Shown piece by piece: positions 9,924-23,572 of a DNA stretch of 64,000 nucleotides (position 1 is the first letter of the stretch; each line of letters begins with the position of its first letter). The notes under the pieces are model-generated. The model made no database searches, was not told where the DNA came from, and saw only the letters and a program-made list of their open reading frames with translations. The position numbers and the translations under genes are program-made. The stretch is taken from positions 62,001 to 126,000 of the forward strand of contig NW_026251722.1 of the NCBI RefSeq assembly GCF_025024155.1, written 5' to 3'. Source of the stretch: Gamsiella multidivaricata. Taxonomy: Eukaryota; Mortierellomycota; Mortierellomycetes; Mortierellales; Mortierellaceae.

Positions 9924-10981
9924 ATGCCGGACTCGACCAAGGACAGGCTCGGCGAAGTGGCCTCCTCCCTCACCAATGGATACAGCATCAGCAACAGCAT
10001 CAGCACCTCGTCTGCAGCAGGGACAGGGACTCATCTTTTTCTGGACAGCTCGCCTGCATCATCTCTGAAGAGAATGAGCCATGGACAAGCCCAGTACCCA
10101 GTCAGACCGGACCCTTCGCCGCTCTCTCTTGCTCTGCCAATATCGATTAGGAGCAGCGGCAACAGCAACAGTAACACTAACGACAACACCAATGGCAATG
10201 GAAATGCCAATGGCCTGAACTCACACTCCTCGGGACTTATTTCGACCGGATATATGGATCACAGACGGGATACCTTTCACAGCCTATCGCACCCACCTCC
10301 GTCCTCGGCATCTTCGTATCAATACCTGACCAGCAACACCAACAGCCATTTCTCATTCCATCAAGATGACCATCAAGCTCCTCTCTCTTTTCACCACAGA
10401 CCACAGACGTTATCCTATGCCAATCTACACCATCCACACCATTCTCCCCAAAACCAACACCAGCAACAACAACAACCTTCGTCTTCAACCCCATTTATGA
10501 ACTCGGATGGGACCATGCGTCGAAGAAGACTATCTACGGCCTCGACGTCGTCTAAGCAACGCCGTGGATCCACAGCAAATATCCGATCGAAGACACATAA
10601 CACGCCTCATCATACCCGTCGGTTTACGACTCTAATTTCAGACCAAGAACCTGACACCACCTACCTCTGGGGCTATCTTCTTTTCCTCTCGACCATGATC
10701 GGATTTACAGCGAGCATGTATGCACTCGTCGCCTCCAATTACATGCCCATGACAGGAAACAAGGTAGCTGCGAGGTGTCCTTTGCATTTACTTCTTCCTT
10801 GCTTTGTCATTGAAGACTTGTGATTCGTTATACTGACAGGACACGGCTTTACTTGTGACAGACACTCGATTGGATCAAGCAAGATAGTCATTACTGTATG
10901 CTGGTGCCCGTTACCATCCCTGTCACCGTGCTTTTCGTTTTGTTCAATTGGCTAGGCATGAAGCTGTTCCGACACAATTGA
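9924..10981 (+). CDS. ERI1: GPI-GlcNAc transferase subunit Y (PIG-Y/Eri1) with long N-terminal extension
   Basis: Exons 9924-10763 and 10862-10981, 319 residues. The last ~75 residues match PIG-Y: YLWGYLLFLSTMIGFTASMY as first membrane span, SNYMPMTG, then LDWIKQDSHYCMLVPVTIPV leading into the second span, and the C-terminal signature NWLGMKLFRHN. PIG-Y is a small subunit of the ER complex that adds GlcNAc to phosphatidylinositol, the first step of GPI-anchor synthesis; the yeast homologue Eri1 also links this enzyme to Ras. Ahead of it lie about 245 residues of S/N/H/Q-rich low-complexity sequence, absent from the ~70-residue family members. The intron separates the two membrane spans. A shorter start inside exon 1 is possible. 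Confidence 0.85.
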
Positions 10982-11274
10982 ATAGGGGCACCGATCGGCC
11001 TTTTCTTCCAAACCGTTGCATCTTTTAAGGTGCTGGCGCTAATTGTATAGATCCGACAGAACAGCTCCCTCCCTTCCCCCTCATAGACCATTTTCTCTCT
11101 CCCTCTCTCTTTTTATTGTATTTCTATAAACACTCTTTTATTACCAACCTTTGACGCGAATCATAGGCAATTAAAAAAAAAAAAAAAAAAGGCACTGTTA
11201 TAACAGCGGATATACAAGAAAAGCAACTGGGGTATTATCATTCTCATTTGTTGAACGAAAGAGGAGCGCTCCAC

Positions 11275-13338
11275 TTAAACGTGAGGAATCATGGTTCGAG
11301 GTAAGGTCTCTGGCAACACGCCCTCGCCTCCATTTTCGACCGCGCGGACCAGATGCATTGCCACCGCAAACTCGTTCTCGTCCAAATATCCATTCGCATC
11401 CCAATCTGCCAGTGTCCAGACCTTGGCCAGGACCTCTGTTGACAGACCTGTGCTCATGAGATACGGCTTTGCAGTCGAGCCATTGATCCGTCCCTCAACC
11501 GGATGGAGCAACATGAACAGGGGCATCGAACTGGCCTTGTCGACCGACGAAAAGTGCCAATAGCTCGGAGGAATCTCACCACCGCTCAGATCGGCTTCTG
11601 TGTTGAGGAAGGGATTCTTCTGCGCTTGTTCCAGAAGCGGATTGCCCTGGGGGAATCGACGCATCAGCTTCGGCAGGTCCATCGAAAGTGCCTCCTCGAC
11701 GGCTGCCAGGATCGGATCCTTGATCTTGGAAAAGCTCTCGAACTTGTAAGCCCTCAGGGACTGACGGAACTTTTCGACATTAGGGAAATCGCTTTCTGGG
11801 ATATTGTAGAGCCGCTGGACTTTGAAAAACTCCTTGTCGAGATCACGGATCAGTTCCTGCTGTCGAGTGGACTTGCCAAAAACGGTGGGCATTTCTTTCC
11901 TGAGATGACCAATAATATACGCATGCACTTTGGCCAGTCGTGCACGCTTAACGATCTCGTTCACCTTGCGGATCGCGGCGTTGCGTGGGAGGTCTCGGAG
12001 TTCTCTCACCAAATCGGCCTGCTCTGCATCCAACAGCCCACGGCAGTCCTCGAACGCGTTCGCTGGCCGATGCAGCCAGAATGAACCCAGATAAACGCGT
12101 ATGACCTCGGGTGTCTGAATAACCTTGCCAAGGGACCACATCAACGCGCCATAGACACGCATAAGTTGCTGCTGGTTCACCATATCGCTCTTGTTCAAGA
12201 TCACTCGCACCTTCTCCTCATGACCCTTGAGTGAGTGGATCGACGCCTTGAATTCATCCGAGATATCGAGTTTATGTGAATCAAAAAACAGCAGGATCAA
12301 ATCCGCGCGCTCTGCGAACCATTCGATCGTCTTTGTAAAGTCATAGCCGCGTTCGATGCGTTGTTTGTTGCCGGCGAGGATGCCGGGCGTGTCGATGAGG
12401 GTCATGTTTTCGAGGACAGGGGAGGGACATTGGGAGACTTGGAAGCGTGTCAGGAACGCTTGGCCGAATTTATTGAGACCTCGGAAGGGCATGTCTGCTG
12501 TCACAGCAGCTGCGTTTCCGGGGATCACACGCGACTCGACCCCGTTCATCACCGCCACAAACCTGTCAGTCTAATGGGTGTAAAGAGGCGTGTCAACTCA
12601 GGGTTCTGCGCAGAGGGTGATATATTGCTGCAAGAGAATGAGGGACGTACTGTTGGTTCGACGCCGATATGGGATCCAGGATAATCGCACTCTGTCAAAT
12701 GTCTGATAAACGTCGTCTTGCCCTAATCAAAACGTGTCAAGGCATCGTTGTCAGTGTAGCATAGAAAAATAATAAAAGCTAACAATACGAATAACATCGG
12801 CCAATTTCCTGCAGTCATTACGTACTGTGCTATATTGTCCAAGGAGCAAAACCATCGGTTTGGCCTCGATATCACTGTCCGATAACGGCGCAGAATGGAA
12901 CCCCTCAAAGTTGTACGTCGTCTCCAGTGGCCTAATCTTCCTGCGATATGTCTCCTTGAGTTCGTCCATGAGCGGTCTATAATCGTCATGGATTAGGTTC
13001 GAGTATGATCCTCCACCTCCGATCCCATGATACATTGATGTTGCTGCGCGAGTCGGCGCCGGTGATATTGCGTCAGCACACCCATTCTTACTAAACTTGT
13101 TCTTTTTGTGTCCTTGGTAACTGGCCTTGGTCGACTTTGTTGAGAGCATGGAGGGAACAGGGCTCGTTGCAGATTTGGTGGCTTCATCTCCATAGGGGTA
13201 CTGTTCGCCTAAGGTGTACCCATAGTCGTCTAGTGGACTACTGGCAAGGACCATATCTCCTGTGGGACAATTGGGGCCACCACCGAGTCCAGCCTTGAAG
13301 ACACTAGTCTTCCTCTTCATATCTTGAGCAAAGCCCAT
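11275..13338 (-). CDS. C-terminal EH-domain dynamin-like ATPase (EHD/RME-1 type)
   Basis: Exons in coding order 13338-12826, 12722-12651, 12570-11275; 626 residues. A low-complexity N-terminus of ~110 residues precedes the EHD helical segment (LKETYRRKIRPLE). The P-loop GQYSTGKTT is split by intron 1, followed by IGVEPTTDRFVAVMNG, switch DTPGIL, and NKSD. The helical middle contains VHAYIIGHLRKEMP, and the C-terminal EH domain carries a calcium-binding-like loop DWDANGYLDENEF. EHD proteins tubulate membranes and act in endocytic recycling. At 626 residues it is longer than the ~535 of animal EHDs because of the N-terminal extension. The intron-split P-loop fits perfectly in frame, which supports the model. 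Confidence 0.92.
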
Positions 13339-14016
13339 TGTGTACTGCTAATTGCCGAGCTGCTGTTGTTGCCTGGGGGGGGGGCTGTATTTTTACGGAT
13401 GTCGACGAGAATGGTGAATGGGGATGTGTATGTGTTTGTGCGTGGTGTCTATGGCAGGTGTTGTGCAAAGTCGGGGATACATGCGAAGAGAAAGAGCGAG
13501 ATAAAAAAGCCAAGCATGGGTTGGTCAAGTCCACTTGACATTCTAATGCGTCCCTATCGCGCATCTCTCTGCCCACAACGCGTCCTAATGGGGACGGTTC
13601 GTCACTAGGGAGATCTCTATGGCAGGTTTGCTTCATGTACAGTCCCGCAGTAGGAGAGTAAAAAAGAGGGAGCTACAGCTTCAGACGCGTCTTCACGCGT
13701 CATTGGTACCATAGGCGGCTATCGCATATCAGCAAACAGTGCCTGCACTAACCACATGCGTGCTCAAATGACACAATGCACCAAGTGCAAAGCATGGAAA
13801 ACCTATTTTCGATACCTGAGTCCAACTGGTCTCCATTCTTATCCATCCTCATCTTCATTCAAAATTGGCTTGGTCTCTCATGGTGTTCAGCTTATTGTCT
13901 TTACCACGTCCGCTCTCGCCCCAAAAAATAAGAAAAAAACTCTCATCAACCGGTCAACCGGTAAAGTCTCTTTATTACTCGTATTCGTCAAGCAGTTCAG
14001 GATCTCTCCCTTGACC
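13339..14016. other. Divergent intergenic region EHD / hydrolase
   Basis: 678 bp. Contains a G run near 13376-13383 and a GT-rich segment; no gene seen. Probably holds both promoters. Confidence 0.45.
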
Positions 14017-16560
14017 ATGCCCTTCATCCAACCCACAGGCGTCTCTACTCGTCAGCTCTCCAATAAAAGCGTGTCATCACTCGCCAAAAGCACCAACGGC
14101 GCCAGCAGCGATTCAGCCGTAACGAAAAAACTTGAGCCAGAAAAGTCATGCCGGGTCACGGACAACTGGGTCAAGAGCGCAGACGATTCGATCCACATCT
14201 TTACCAAGACATGGCATCCTGTTGGCATTTCCGTCCAATCTGTCCTTGTGTACGAGAGGGGAAATGCTACGGCCCTTTTTTTTTTTTTTTGAACCACAAA
14301 ACTTATACCGACATTTCTTGTGTTGGGCGTTGGCATTGGCATGTGCATAGATTCATTCACGATGCTCTTGAGCACTGCGAGCGGTACCAACCCCTATTCA
14401 CTTATTTTCCAGCAAAAGGCATTAAAGTCCACTCATTCGACCTCCCCGGATTCGGCGAGACCGGTGCACGGGCTGACGCGCATGGTGTCACAGGCGGGTG
14501 AGTTGGGTTTACTGCTGCACACAGCCCCCCCCCCACCACCATCAAACATGTTTTTCAGCCAATCATTCTCCATCCTCTACTAACCACCATAATCCCCGTA
14601 TTCCCTTAGCTACGACGCACTACTTAAAGAAATCGACAAGGCCATCGATCGTGCCACCAATGCTCATCCAACAAAACCCCTCATCCTGATGGGTCATGGC
14701 ATGGGTGGCGCCCTCGTATTGAACTATGTCTGCGGTCTCGGGCAACGGATCACGTCTCTTGCTGGGGTGATCTCATCCTCTCCGTACTTGAAACCGACGA
14801 TGAAAGGAGCTGGGTCGCGGTTTCCGAGCACTTATAATCGCTTGAGTAAATGGTATCCCAATGTCAGAGTCAACTTCCGAGTCACATCTGAAGAATTGAC
14901 GCGCGACCAGGCAGAACAGGACCGGCACCATAACGATGGACTCATTCAGGATGCGGTTTCTTTGCAATGCTGTAAAAAAAAAAAAAAAAAAAAGAGACGC
15001 ATATTCTCATGAAAAGTGTGTTAAAGAGCAAGTATGTCTTATTAACACAGATACTTGGGGTATTTATGTCGTTAGTGGGTGACATGATCTATCAGGGCAA
15101 CAAGATGTTAACGAAGCGATGGAAAAACTTCCCGGGGCCACTACCGATGTTGCTACTTCATGGAACTGAGGATCCAATATGCTCATATCAAGCTACAGCG
15201 ACCTTAAGCACTCAGCTGCTTAAGCTGCGACCCACCAATTTTGTCTTCAAGTCCTGGAAGGGCAACAAACACGACCGTAAGTACGCTCTCTCGAACGTTT
15301 ATTGAAGACTCCTGTCATCAAAGAACACCGCCCAGCATCTTTTTTTATTTATTGATTTCTTTCATTCTCGTAGCACATTGGGATATCGATGCCAACTCCA
15401 TCAAGAGTGAATACGTCCACTGGATCCGCAATACGGTTCGACATTTTGACAAGGTTCCGCTGAACCCCAACATGGTGCACTCCGATTGCATCAAATCTGC
15501 CAGGTCTCGCGCCGCCTTCAAAAACGACAAATCCGACAAAAGCCAGAAGGAACGGACCAAAGCCGACAAGAAAAAGAAGGAGCATGAGCAGCACATCCAA
15601 GCGACCGTTAATCTCACCACTGATGCTTCTTCCATGGAGGCAACGAAGGCTGTGGGCGTCAAAGAGAATCCAGCAGAGTCGCATCCGGAGCAAATTCAGG
15701 GCCTGGAGGATTTGCGTCGTCAGCAGCAGCAGAGGCTTGAGAGGCTTGAGGCCAAGCGACGAGAATATGTTGAAGGCGATGAGAAGGTCAAACGGAAAGC
15801 AGCTGGGCAATCCACCGTGCCAGAGGCCGATCAACATAAACCAGCAGAAGAACTGAAAGCGTCAGAGGCAATTATGCCTATTGTACCAGAGACAATCCAG
15901 CCCAGTGCACCAGAGACAATTCAGTCCAATGCACCAGAGGCAATTCAATCCGAAGCAACAAATGCAAATGAGATAGAGGCATTTAGTATGGGTTCACCTG
16001 CATCAGCAGCTGGTGACCAAGCCCAAGTTGAGGAGACAGAATTTAAGGCAGCAGAAGGTCCAGTAGACGGCGCGACTGCGAATACCATCGCAGCAGTTGC
16101 AGTCGAGATTGCAATGCAAGAAGGAGAGGCCTCAAATGAAGATCAAGCTGAAGAGCCCACTCAGGATAACAATGCCAATGTGCTTGATCTTCCTGAAGCT
16201 GCGCTCGAGAATACGAACCACGAGATCGAATTCTCCTCCGCTGTCGAGCCAACTCCCCCGCAGGCCACCCCAACAGCAGTCTTGAGCGAGCCTACTCAGC
16301 ATGGCGATGGCAAAGAAGCAGATCAAGAAGGACATGATGCTGGACGAGAGATCTGCAACGTCCTTCCGGCTGCTAACGAACAAATGACCATTGCTGCTCC
16401 AGATGAAATTGCGGCCGAGTCTATTATTGCAGTTGAACCTTGCGAGGCTGTAGCGGAGGCTGCCGAGCCGATCAAGGAAGCGCTATCCGTACCGGACGCA
16501 TTACCAGAGACAGAGGTTGCCGACGACGGCACCCGCTCTAGACTTGAGCATGCGGAGTAA
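14017..16560 (+). CDS. Monoglyceride-lipase-like alpha/beta hydrolase without catalytic serine, long acidic tail
   Basis: Predicted exons 14017-14249, 14351-14497, 14610-14971, 15076-15276, 15374-16560; 709 residues. The fold matches monoacylglycerol lipases (Yju3 type): DDSIHIFTKTWHPVG, KVHSFDLPGFGETG, QCLGDMIYQGNKM across a splice junction, acid HGTEDP and histidine NKHDPHWD. The nucleophile elbow reads GHGMGG, so the usual Ser of GHSMGG is Gly. The segment expected to hold the HG-x-GEH oxyanion loop falls inside the first predicted intron and is out of frame. After residue ~330 a ~380-residue tail rich in E, A, P and Q follows, with repeats of the type PETIQxxAPE. It is probably catalytically dead, either a pseudoenzyme or a decaying gene. 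Exon 1/2 junction is uncertain. Confidence 0.65.
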
Positions 16561-16682
16561 ACTCAAAAACGTCGTATTCAAAAGACATCGCAATATCGGC
16601 TTTCACCCAATAAACATGCCAAAAGAACTACTTGTTATACGCTTGTTTTTTTGCTGGTTTATTATTTCTTTACATCAGTGCT
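16561..16682. terminator. Shared 3' region of convergent genes
   Basis: Only 122 bp separate the stop codons of the hydrolase (+) and the PDI (-). AATAAA occurs on the plus strand at about 16609 and its complement TTTATT at about 16658, so the 3' ends of both transcripts should overlap. Confidence 0.5.
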
Positions 16683-18388
16683 TTACAGCTCATCCTTAAT
16701 ACTGCTCTTCTCTTCTGCCTTCTCCTCCGCCTTCTTGGTTTCCTTTGTGCTGGGCTCGGGCAAAGCGACCTCAAACGAGTACGGGAAGACTCTACCTCGA
16801 CCGGAAGATGAATCTGAAAGCCATCCCTGAATACCTTCGACATCAAATGCTCCTACAAAGGGAGCATATGCCTTCTTTCCGGGATTGATCAACAATAATC
16901 CAGGAATATCGCTCGAGATCTGGAACTGGTCCATCAATCCAACCACACGCTTGTCCAAGGCATCCATCCACATAACATGCAAGGGTCTGTTCTTGTCGAA
17001 CGCCGTCTTCTTGACCTTGCGCAAGGTCTCCAGGTTTTCCTCATGCATCTGAACCGACTCTGGAAATTCGGGCTCGACCACCAAGAACGCAATCACACAC
17101 GATCCAATAGGCTTGTCCAGACACTCGTTCTTGAACTGAGTCTGGTCGGCGATCTGGCTGATGTTGGGGTTGAACTCGACGACGGCGGGTTTGGGGGCGG
17201 GAGCGGCTGCCCGCTTTCCGGTCTTGGCTGGTGCTGCGTATTGGTCCAGGAATTCGGTGATTGGATCACGCTTGAGTTCGCCAGTGTAGACAACGGGTTC
17301 CTGACTGTCCTTGGGGAAGACCAGGAGTGTGGGAAGATTGTCGAGGTTGAATTGCTTCAGGACATTGTCGTTAGGGACGCGCATCTCTGCGACGATCATC
17401 CTGTCCTTCATATCAGTGGCGATCCCCTTGTACATGTTACTAGAGGCCAGCTTCTTCGTGAATAACAACGCGCGAGGTTCGCTCTAGAGCGATTTTTGAA
17501 CAAAACACGAGTACTGCGTTGGTCAACTTTTGATCATAAGTGGAAGCGATTTGTCAACATTACAAAAAAAAAGTAGCGACTCGTACTTCCTTGGCGACGA
17601 ATTCGTCAATGTTGGTGATCTTTTCACTGGAGGGGTTGCTCGTAACAAGTTTGATATCGTCGGGGATTAGCTTGACCAGGTGGTCGACAATAGCCTTTGC
17701 AGTTCTCTCGCCTTGGTAATCCTTGGGATGTTTAACGCCCTTCTTGCCACCTCTGTTGGCGGGAAAGACTTTGATCGTTGGGAATCCTACACAAACACAA
17801 CGCCAATCGCTTTGTGAGAACATGGCCTTGAATATGGGTCGGATATTTGATCGAGGCGAGAAGAAAAAAAAAAGGTCGCTTACCTTTGATATCGTATTGG
17901 GAACAGACAGGTCTGTTCTTGTCATCGTCACAGTCGACCGCGCCGAGCTTGACAATACCATGCAAGTTCTTGGCGGCTGCCTTGTAGTGGGGAGTCAAGC
18001 TAAAGAAAGAAGTGTGGTAAGGCTAATCAGCTCTCTAGTCATATCGCACATAGATCAATCTACTCCACTGAGAAGCAGACTTTGGCGATCGGCTTACTTT
18101 TTGCAGTGACCACACCAAGGGGCATAGAATTCTACCATAACCAGGTGCTAATTGATGAAAACAATGGAGAAGAAAGAACACCTCTTGTTTTGTCAGCATT
18201 CTTCGGTGAAGCGCCTGAACAGTTGTTGCAGCAGATGGTTGGTGGCGTACGTTCGAGTCCATGACTTCAGCCTGGAAGTTTTGAGCGGTGATATCGACGA
18301 CATGATCCTTGGCGGAATAGAGTCCAGCGAGAGCAGACTGTGAGAGGAGAAGCGCACCGAGGGCGATGGAGGTCAGACTATGCTTCAT
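16683..18388 (-). CDS. Protein disulfide isomerase, ER-retained (KDEL)
   Basis: Coding-order exons 18388-18251, 18147-18098, 17999-17884, 17786-17587, 17483-16683; 434 residues. A signal peptide (MKHSLTSIALGALLLSQSAL) leads into a thioredoxin domain with the CGHC active site in EFYAPWCGHC (exon 2), then VKLGAVDCDDDKN and GFPTIKVFP. A second thioredoxin-like fold without CxxC follows (LPTLLVFPKD), and the protein ends in KDEL. It catalyses disulfide formation and exchange in the ER lumen. Domain make-up (one catalytic domain plus inactive folds) resembles MPD1/P5-type isomerases rather than canonical PDI1 with two active sites. The 5' end is divergent from the ribosomal protein gene; the 3' end is only 122 bp from the hydrolase. 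Confidence 0.9.
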
Positions 18389-19006
18389 GGCGAATGTTGA
18401 TGGAGGAAGAGAGGAGATGGGAAGGATGTGTGGAGAAGCGAGGTAAGGGCGTGCAGTTTTTTATAGCGAGGGGGGCTGCAGACGCGGAAGTCATTGATTG
18501 GCCCGTAAATTACTCTAAGATAATTCCCTGCAGCAGAAAAACCATCGATCGCCATCAAACTGCTATCGCAACCTGAGCAATAGACGAGCGAGAAAAGGAA
18601 AAAGCAAACATTCAATAAAGACGTGGAAAGAGAAGGCAGACATCCATAGCACGCGTGCTAGCACTTCTTAGCAAGACGGCTTTGACATGAAATAGGTACG
18701 CATAGCTGCGCGGTTCCATCAATGACTCTTGCGGCACCCGGGGTCGATGGAACTACTGAGCCTCGCTTAATTGTTACGCGTATATCGACGCCTTGAAGCC
18801 CTAGCAACCTCAATGTGGGTGTCAAGAACGGAAAAAAGACACCGGCTGTTGATGGTATAGCGGGGCAGCGGGTGTTCTGGCGAAGCACCATGGTGTTATA
18901 CGAATCCTCTCAGGAACGGCAAATCAATTAAGGGTGAAATGAATCGGCTCGTAAAAGGGCCCTTGCTTGCAGGATTAGATCGGCCTCTTCTCTATCATTT
19001 TTCAAG
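18389..19006. other. Divergent intergenic region PDI / eL42
   Basis: 618 bp; contains an imperfect hairpin with arms GTTCCATC/GATGGAAC around 18712-18755. The pyrimidine-rich segment just before 19007 resembles a ribosomal-protein leader. No gene seen. Confidence 0.4.
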
Positions 19007-20549
<1,543 letters not shown>

Positions 20550-20896
20550 ATTATCGAAAGTATCATCGCTCCTGTGTGCATTCTGTATTTTATCTCGCAA
20601 TAAAACCTGGATTGACACCGCTTATACCACTTCCTCACCAATATTTACACGCATGCACGCAAAAAAAAAAAAAAAAAAATACGCGCTGGATTGTATGAAG
20701 GAATCGAAACCTCCCCCCTCCCTGTATTGAACATTTATCTTTACACAAAAGACAGGACAGCTTCACGATCAGTTGTTGAATTAGGAATGCGAACATATAT
20801 ATATATATTGTATATATATCTTTGGGGGTGAAGCGTTCTATTATACACGCCTTCTTTATTAGAAAGAGCGATTCATGTTGCCTCCATCTTTCATCT
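20550..20896. other. Convergent 3' spacer eL42 / transcription factor
   Basis: 347 bp with AATAAAA near 20599 (eL42 3' end), an A18 run near 20660-20679 and a TATA-repeat stretch near 20796-20819. No gene seen. Confidence 0.5.
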
Positions 20897-21717
20897 TCAA
20901 GCGTTGATATCGTAATCAAAATGAAAGCCCTCCTCGCTCATACCAAAGACATGCTCCGCGCGGAAAAAGCCGTACGGTCGTGGACCCAGGCTTGTGTCCA
21001 CAGCAAACCCCTGATTCACTATCGCAACTCCATCATGTGAATCAGGCGTGTAAAGCAGATGTTCACCCGGATCCTCATATCCACCAAAGCCCTCACTATT
21101 ATCCCTACTTCGACCGAGAGCCCCTGGTGTCTCCTGTTCCTCTTGAGTCGTCATCAGCTCCCGGAACTCTTCCTCAAGGTCCAGCATCACCTGGACATCT
21201 TCCTCTGCAGGCCAGTCTCGGACCGTCAGGGGATCCGGCAACAGAGCCTGGCGTTTGAACAAATCAGATCCCATCTTGAACCCAGCCTTGGCCTCGTCAC
21301 GGATGGTCTTCGAGTTGCTGCTGAGTCGGGCGTTCAGGCACGAGACACGGAGCGCGGCGGTCAGGGTTTGATTCACCTTGACCTGAATCGTGCACCAGTT
21401 TGGATAGGAATCTAGCATCAATTCTACGTGGTGATAGAGCACGTTCGACAGCTGCGTGCAGATCTGATGGGCTGTGTTGAAATAGCCATTACTGCCCAGC
21501 TGAGGCGATTCAGCTTCACGTTTGATGCGCGGTCCACTGTCCTCCGAAGCGCACCTGCTGAAGAGGCCATCGTACTCACGACTGATGCTCTCAGGCGTCT
21601 TCACTGCAGGCGACCGCCAGGATGATGAGAGATGCTGTGGAATAGGAAGATACGAGGACTGCAACATAATTGTGATGGTGTAATAGTACATTGCCAGAAC
21701 ACCTATTAAACATTCGC

Positions 21718-21751
<34 letters not shown>

Positions 21752-23532
21752 GCTGTATTAGTAAAAACGTTCACAATCGCTGCCGCCCGTAAAAAATCTT
21801 GCAATATGCTCCTGCCGAGCGCAACATACTGAGTTTGCCATTGAGTTTGTGGTTGATGTCCAGCTGCTTCACATCCTGACGGAACTTGAAGATCGGCGGC
21901 AAGGCCTGCTCCCACTCGATCAAATCCGCCTGAAGACTCTGCAGCTCCTTGTCCTCCAGCCATGCATTTTCAGAACAACGACTTGCTTCCAGAGTCGCTG
22001 AGATGGTCGAAGCAAAGGGATCGTTGCTCTCAGCAGTCGAGCCCCGGGTGTTGTTTGGCGAATAAGATCCCATCGCCGCGGCAGCTGGACTCACGGTCAG
22101 CGAGGTATTGCGACCCTGCAAGTAGAGGCCGACACGGCGTCCGATCGACCACAGCTTGATCTCTTCTAGGAACAATATCCTCGCATACGTTCCCCCATCG
22201 GTGATATCGCTCTCGGCCTCAAGAAGCACTTTCATGCGGTCTAAATGACGTCTCACTTCTGCAGAGCGCGAGCCCAACCCTGATCCTGATCCTGATCCTG
22301 GTCCCGAACCACCCTGACGACGATTGATATCTTCGCCTCGACTCTGTCTCTCAAGCAAATGCTTTGAAAGTCCAGAGAACGATGGCGTTCTGTCCTTTGT
22401 TTGCCAATTTGTACCGCCGACAGTCGATTTCAGTGTGTTCGATGTTGTATTGGTACGTGAATTCTCCAATCCGGACGAACGCCTGTGTCCCATATCTGCA
22501 TCTGCGTGATGGCTTTCGTCCTTCATATCCACGCTTGGCTCCCCCGTGGCCGCGAATTCATCCTGTTCCAAATCGCTCTCATCGTCGTCCTCCTCCGCCA
22601 CGTCATCGTCATCGTCATCATCGTCCGAGGTAGATGATGCCATGCGATACATATCACGCCCAGACCGGATTGTAGCAGTTTTCGCCCTCATCTGCTTCTT
22701 CTCTCGTTGGACTTGTTTCTTCTTCATTGCCGGGCCCCTTCGCTTTCCCGTCACGGCTCCATCAAGTCCGTTCTGTCTCATTAGGTTCTTTCGCATCCCA
22801 CCAAGGCCCACACAACCCTTGATCCTTGGCAATTCAGCAAAAACAGCCATACTATCGAGTCCGTGTGGCCACCCAAAATACAACCTCGCCATCGCATCAC
22901 GAGCGTAATGTGCCCAGAACGCCCAAAGACGCTGCTGGTAGACTGACTCGGGGATAACACCTCTGTTGGCAATGAGCGAACGACTCTCTGCCGCAAGATC
23001 AGTCGACGACTCAGCCTCTTCGTATCCGTCAGTGGTTGGTATAGGACGATATGTACCACAGAATTGAGCGAGCCCAATATCTATAGCGAAAACCCCATAA
23101 ATGACTTGAGAGCCTAGCGCCCTGCCCAGCAACTTGGTTAATCGGGCTTTTCCATCGATGTAACGCTGGATCTCTGGGTGTCCAACAAGAAACAAATAGG
23201 GATGTAGACTTGAATGTTAGGGACGTGGTCAAAGTTTTTTTTTCTTTTTTTTTGTTCTCCAGCAGCAACTCTCAATTTGTCTTCGTTTCCTCCTTGACTT
23301 ACCGCGCGCACGCTCCCGGAACTGGATGGCGCGTTTGATGTCCGTGTGTCTTGCAAGGTGTTTGCAGGCGGTCATAAAGACGATATTCAACAGGAACAGT
23401 GCCTGGGGTGTCTCGGGTTCCATGAGATGCATCTCGACCAAGGCACGATTGACAATAGGGTAATAAAAGCAAGCATTCTATAGGTTTGGTTAGATTGCAT
23501 TCATCAATCAAAAAACGCTACCCATTGGTACG

Positions 23533-23572
<40 letters not shown>

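Noticed and set aside
9671..10006. N-terminal extension of the PPR frame up to 10006
   Set aside because: It overlaps the divergent PIG-Y exon, has random composition, and a clear mitochondrial presequence begins at 9670 or 9589.
12361..12684. Plus-strand frames opposite the EHD gene
   Set aside because: Shadow frames; the minus strand encodes intact GTP-binding motifs.
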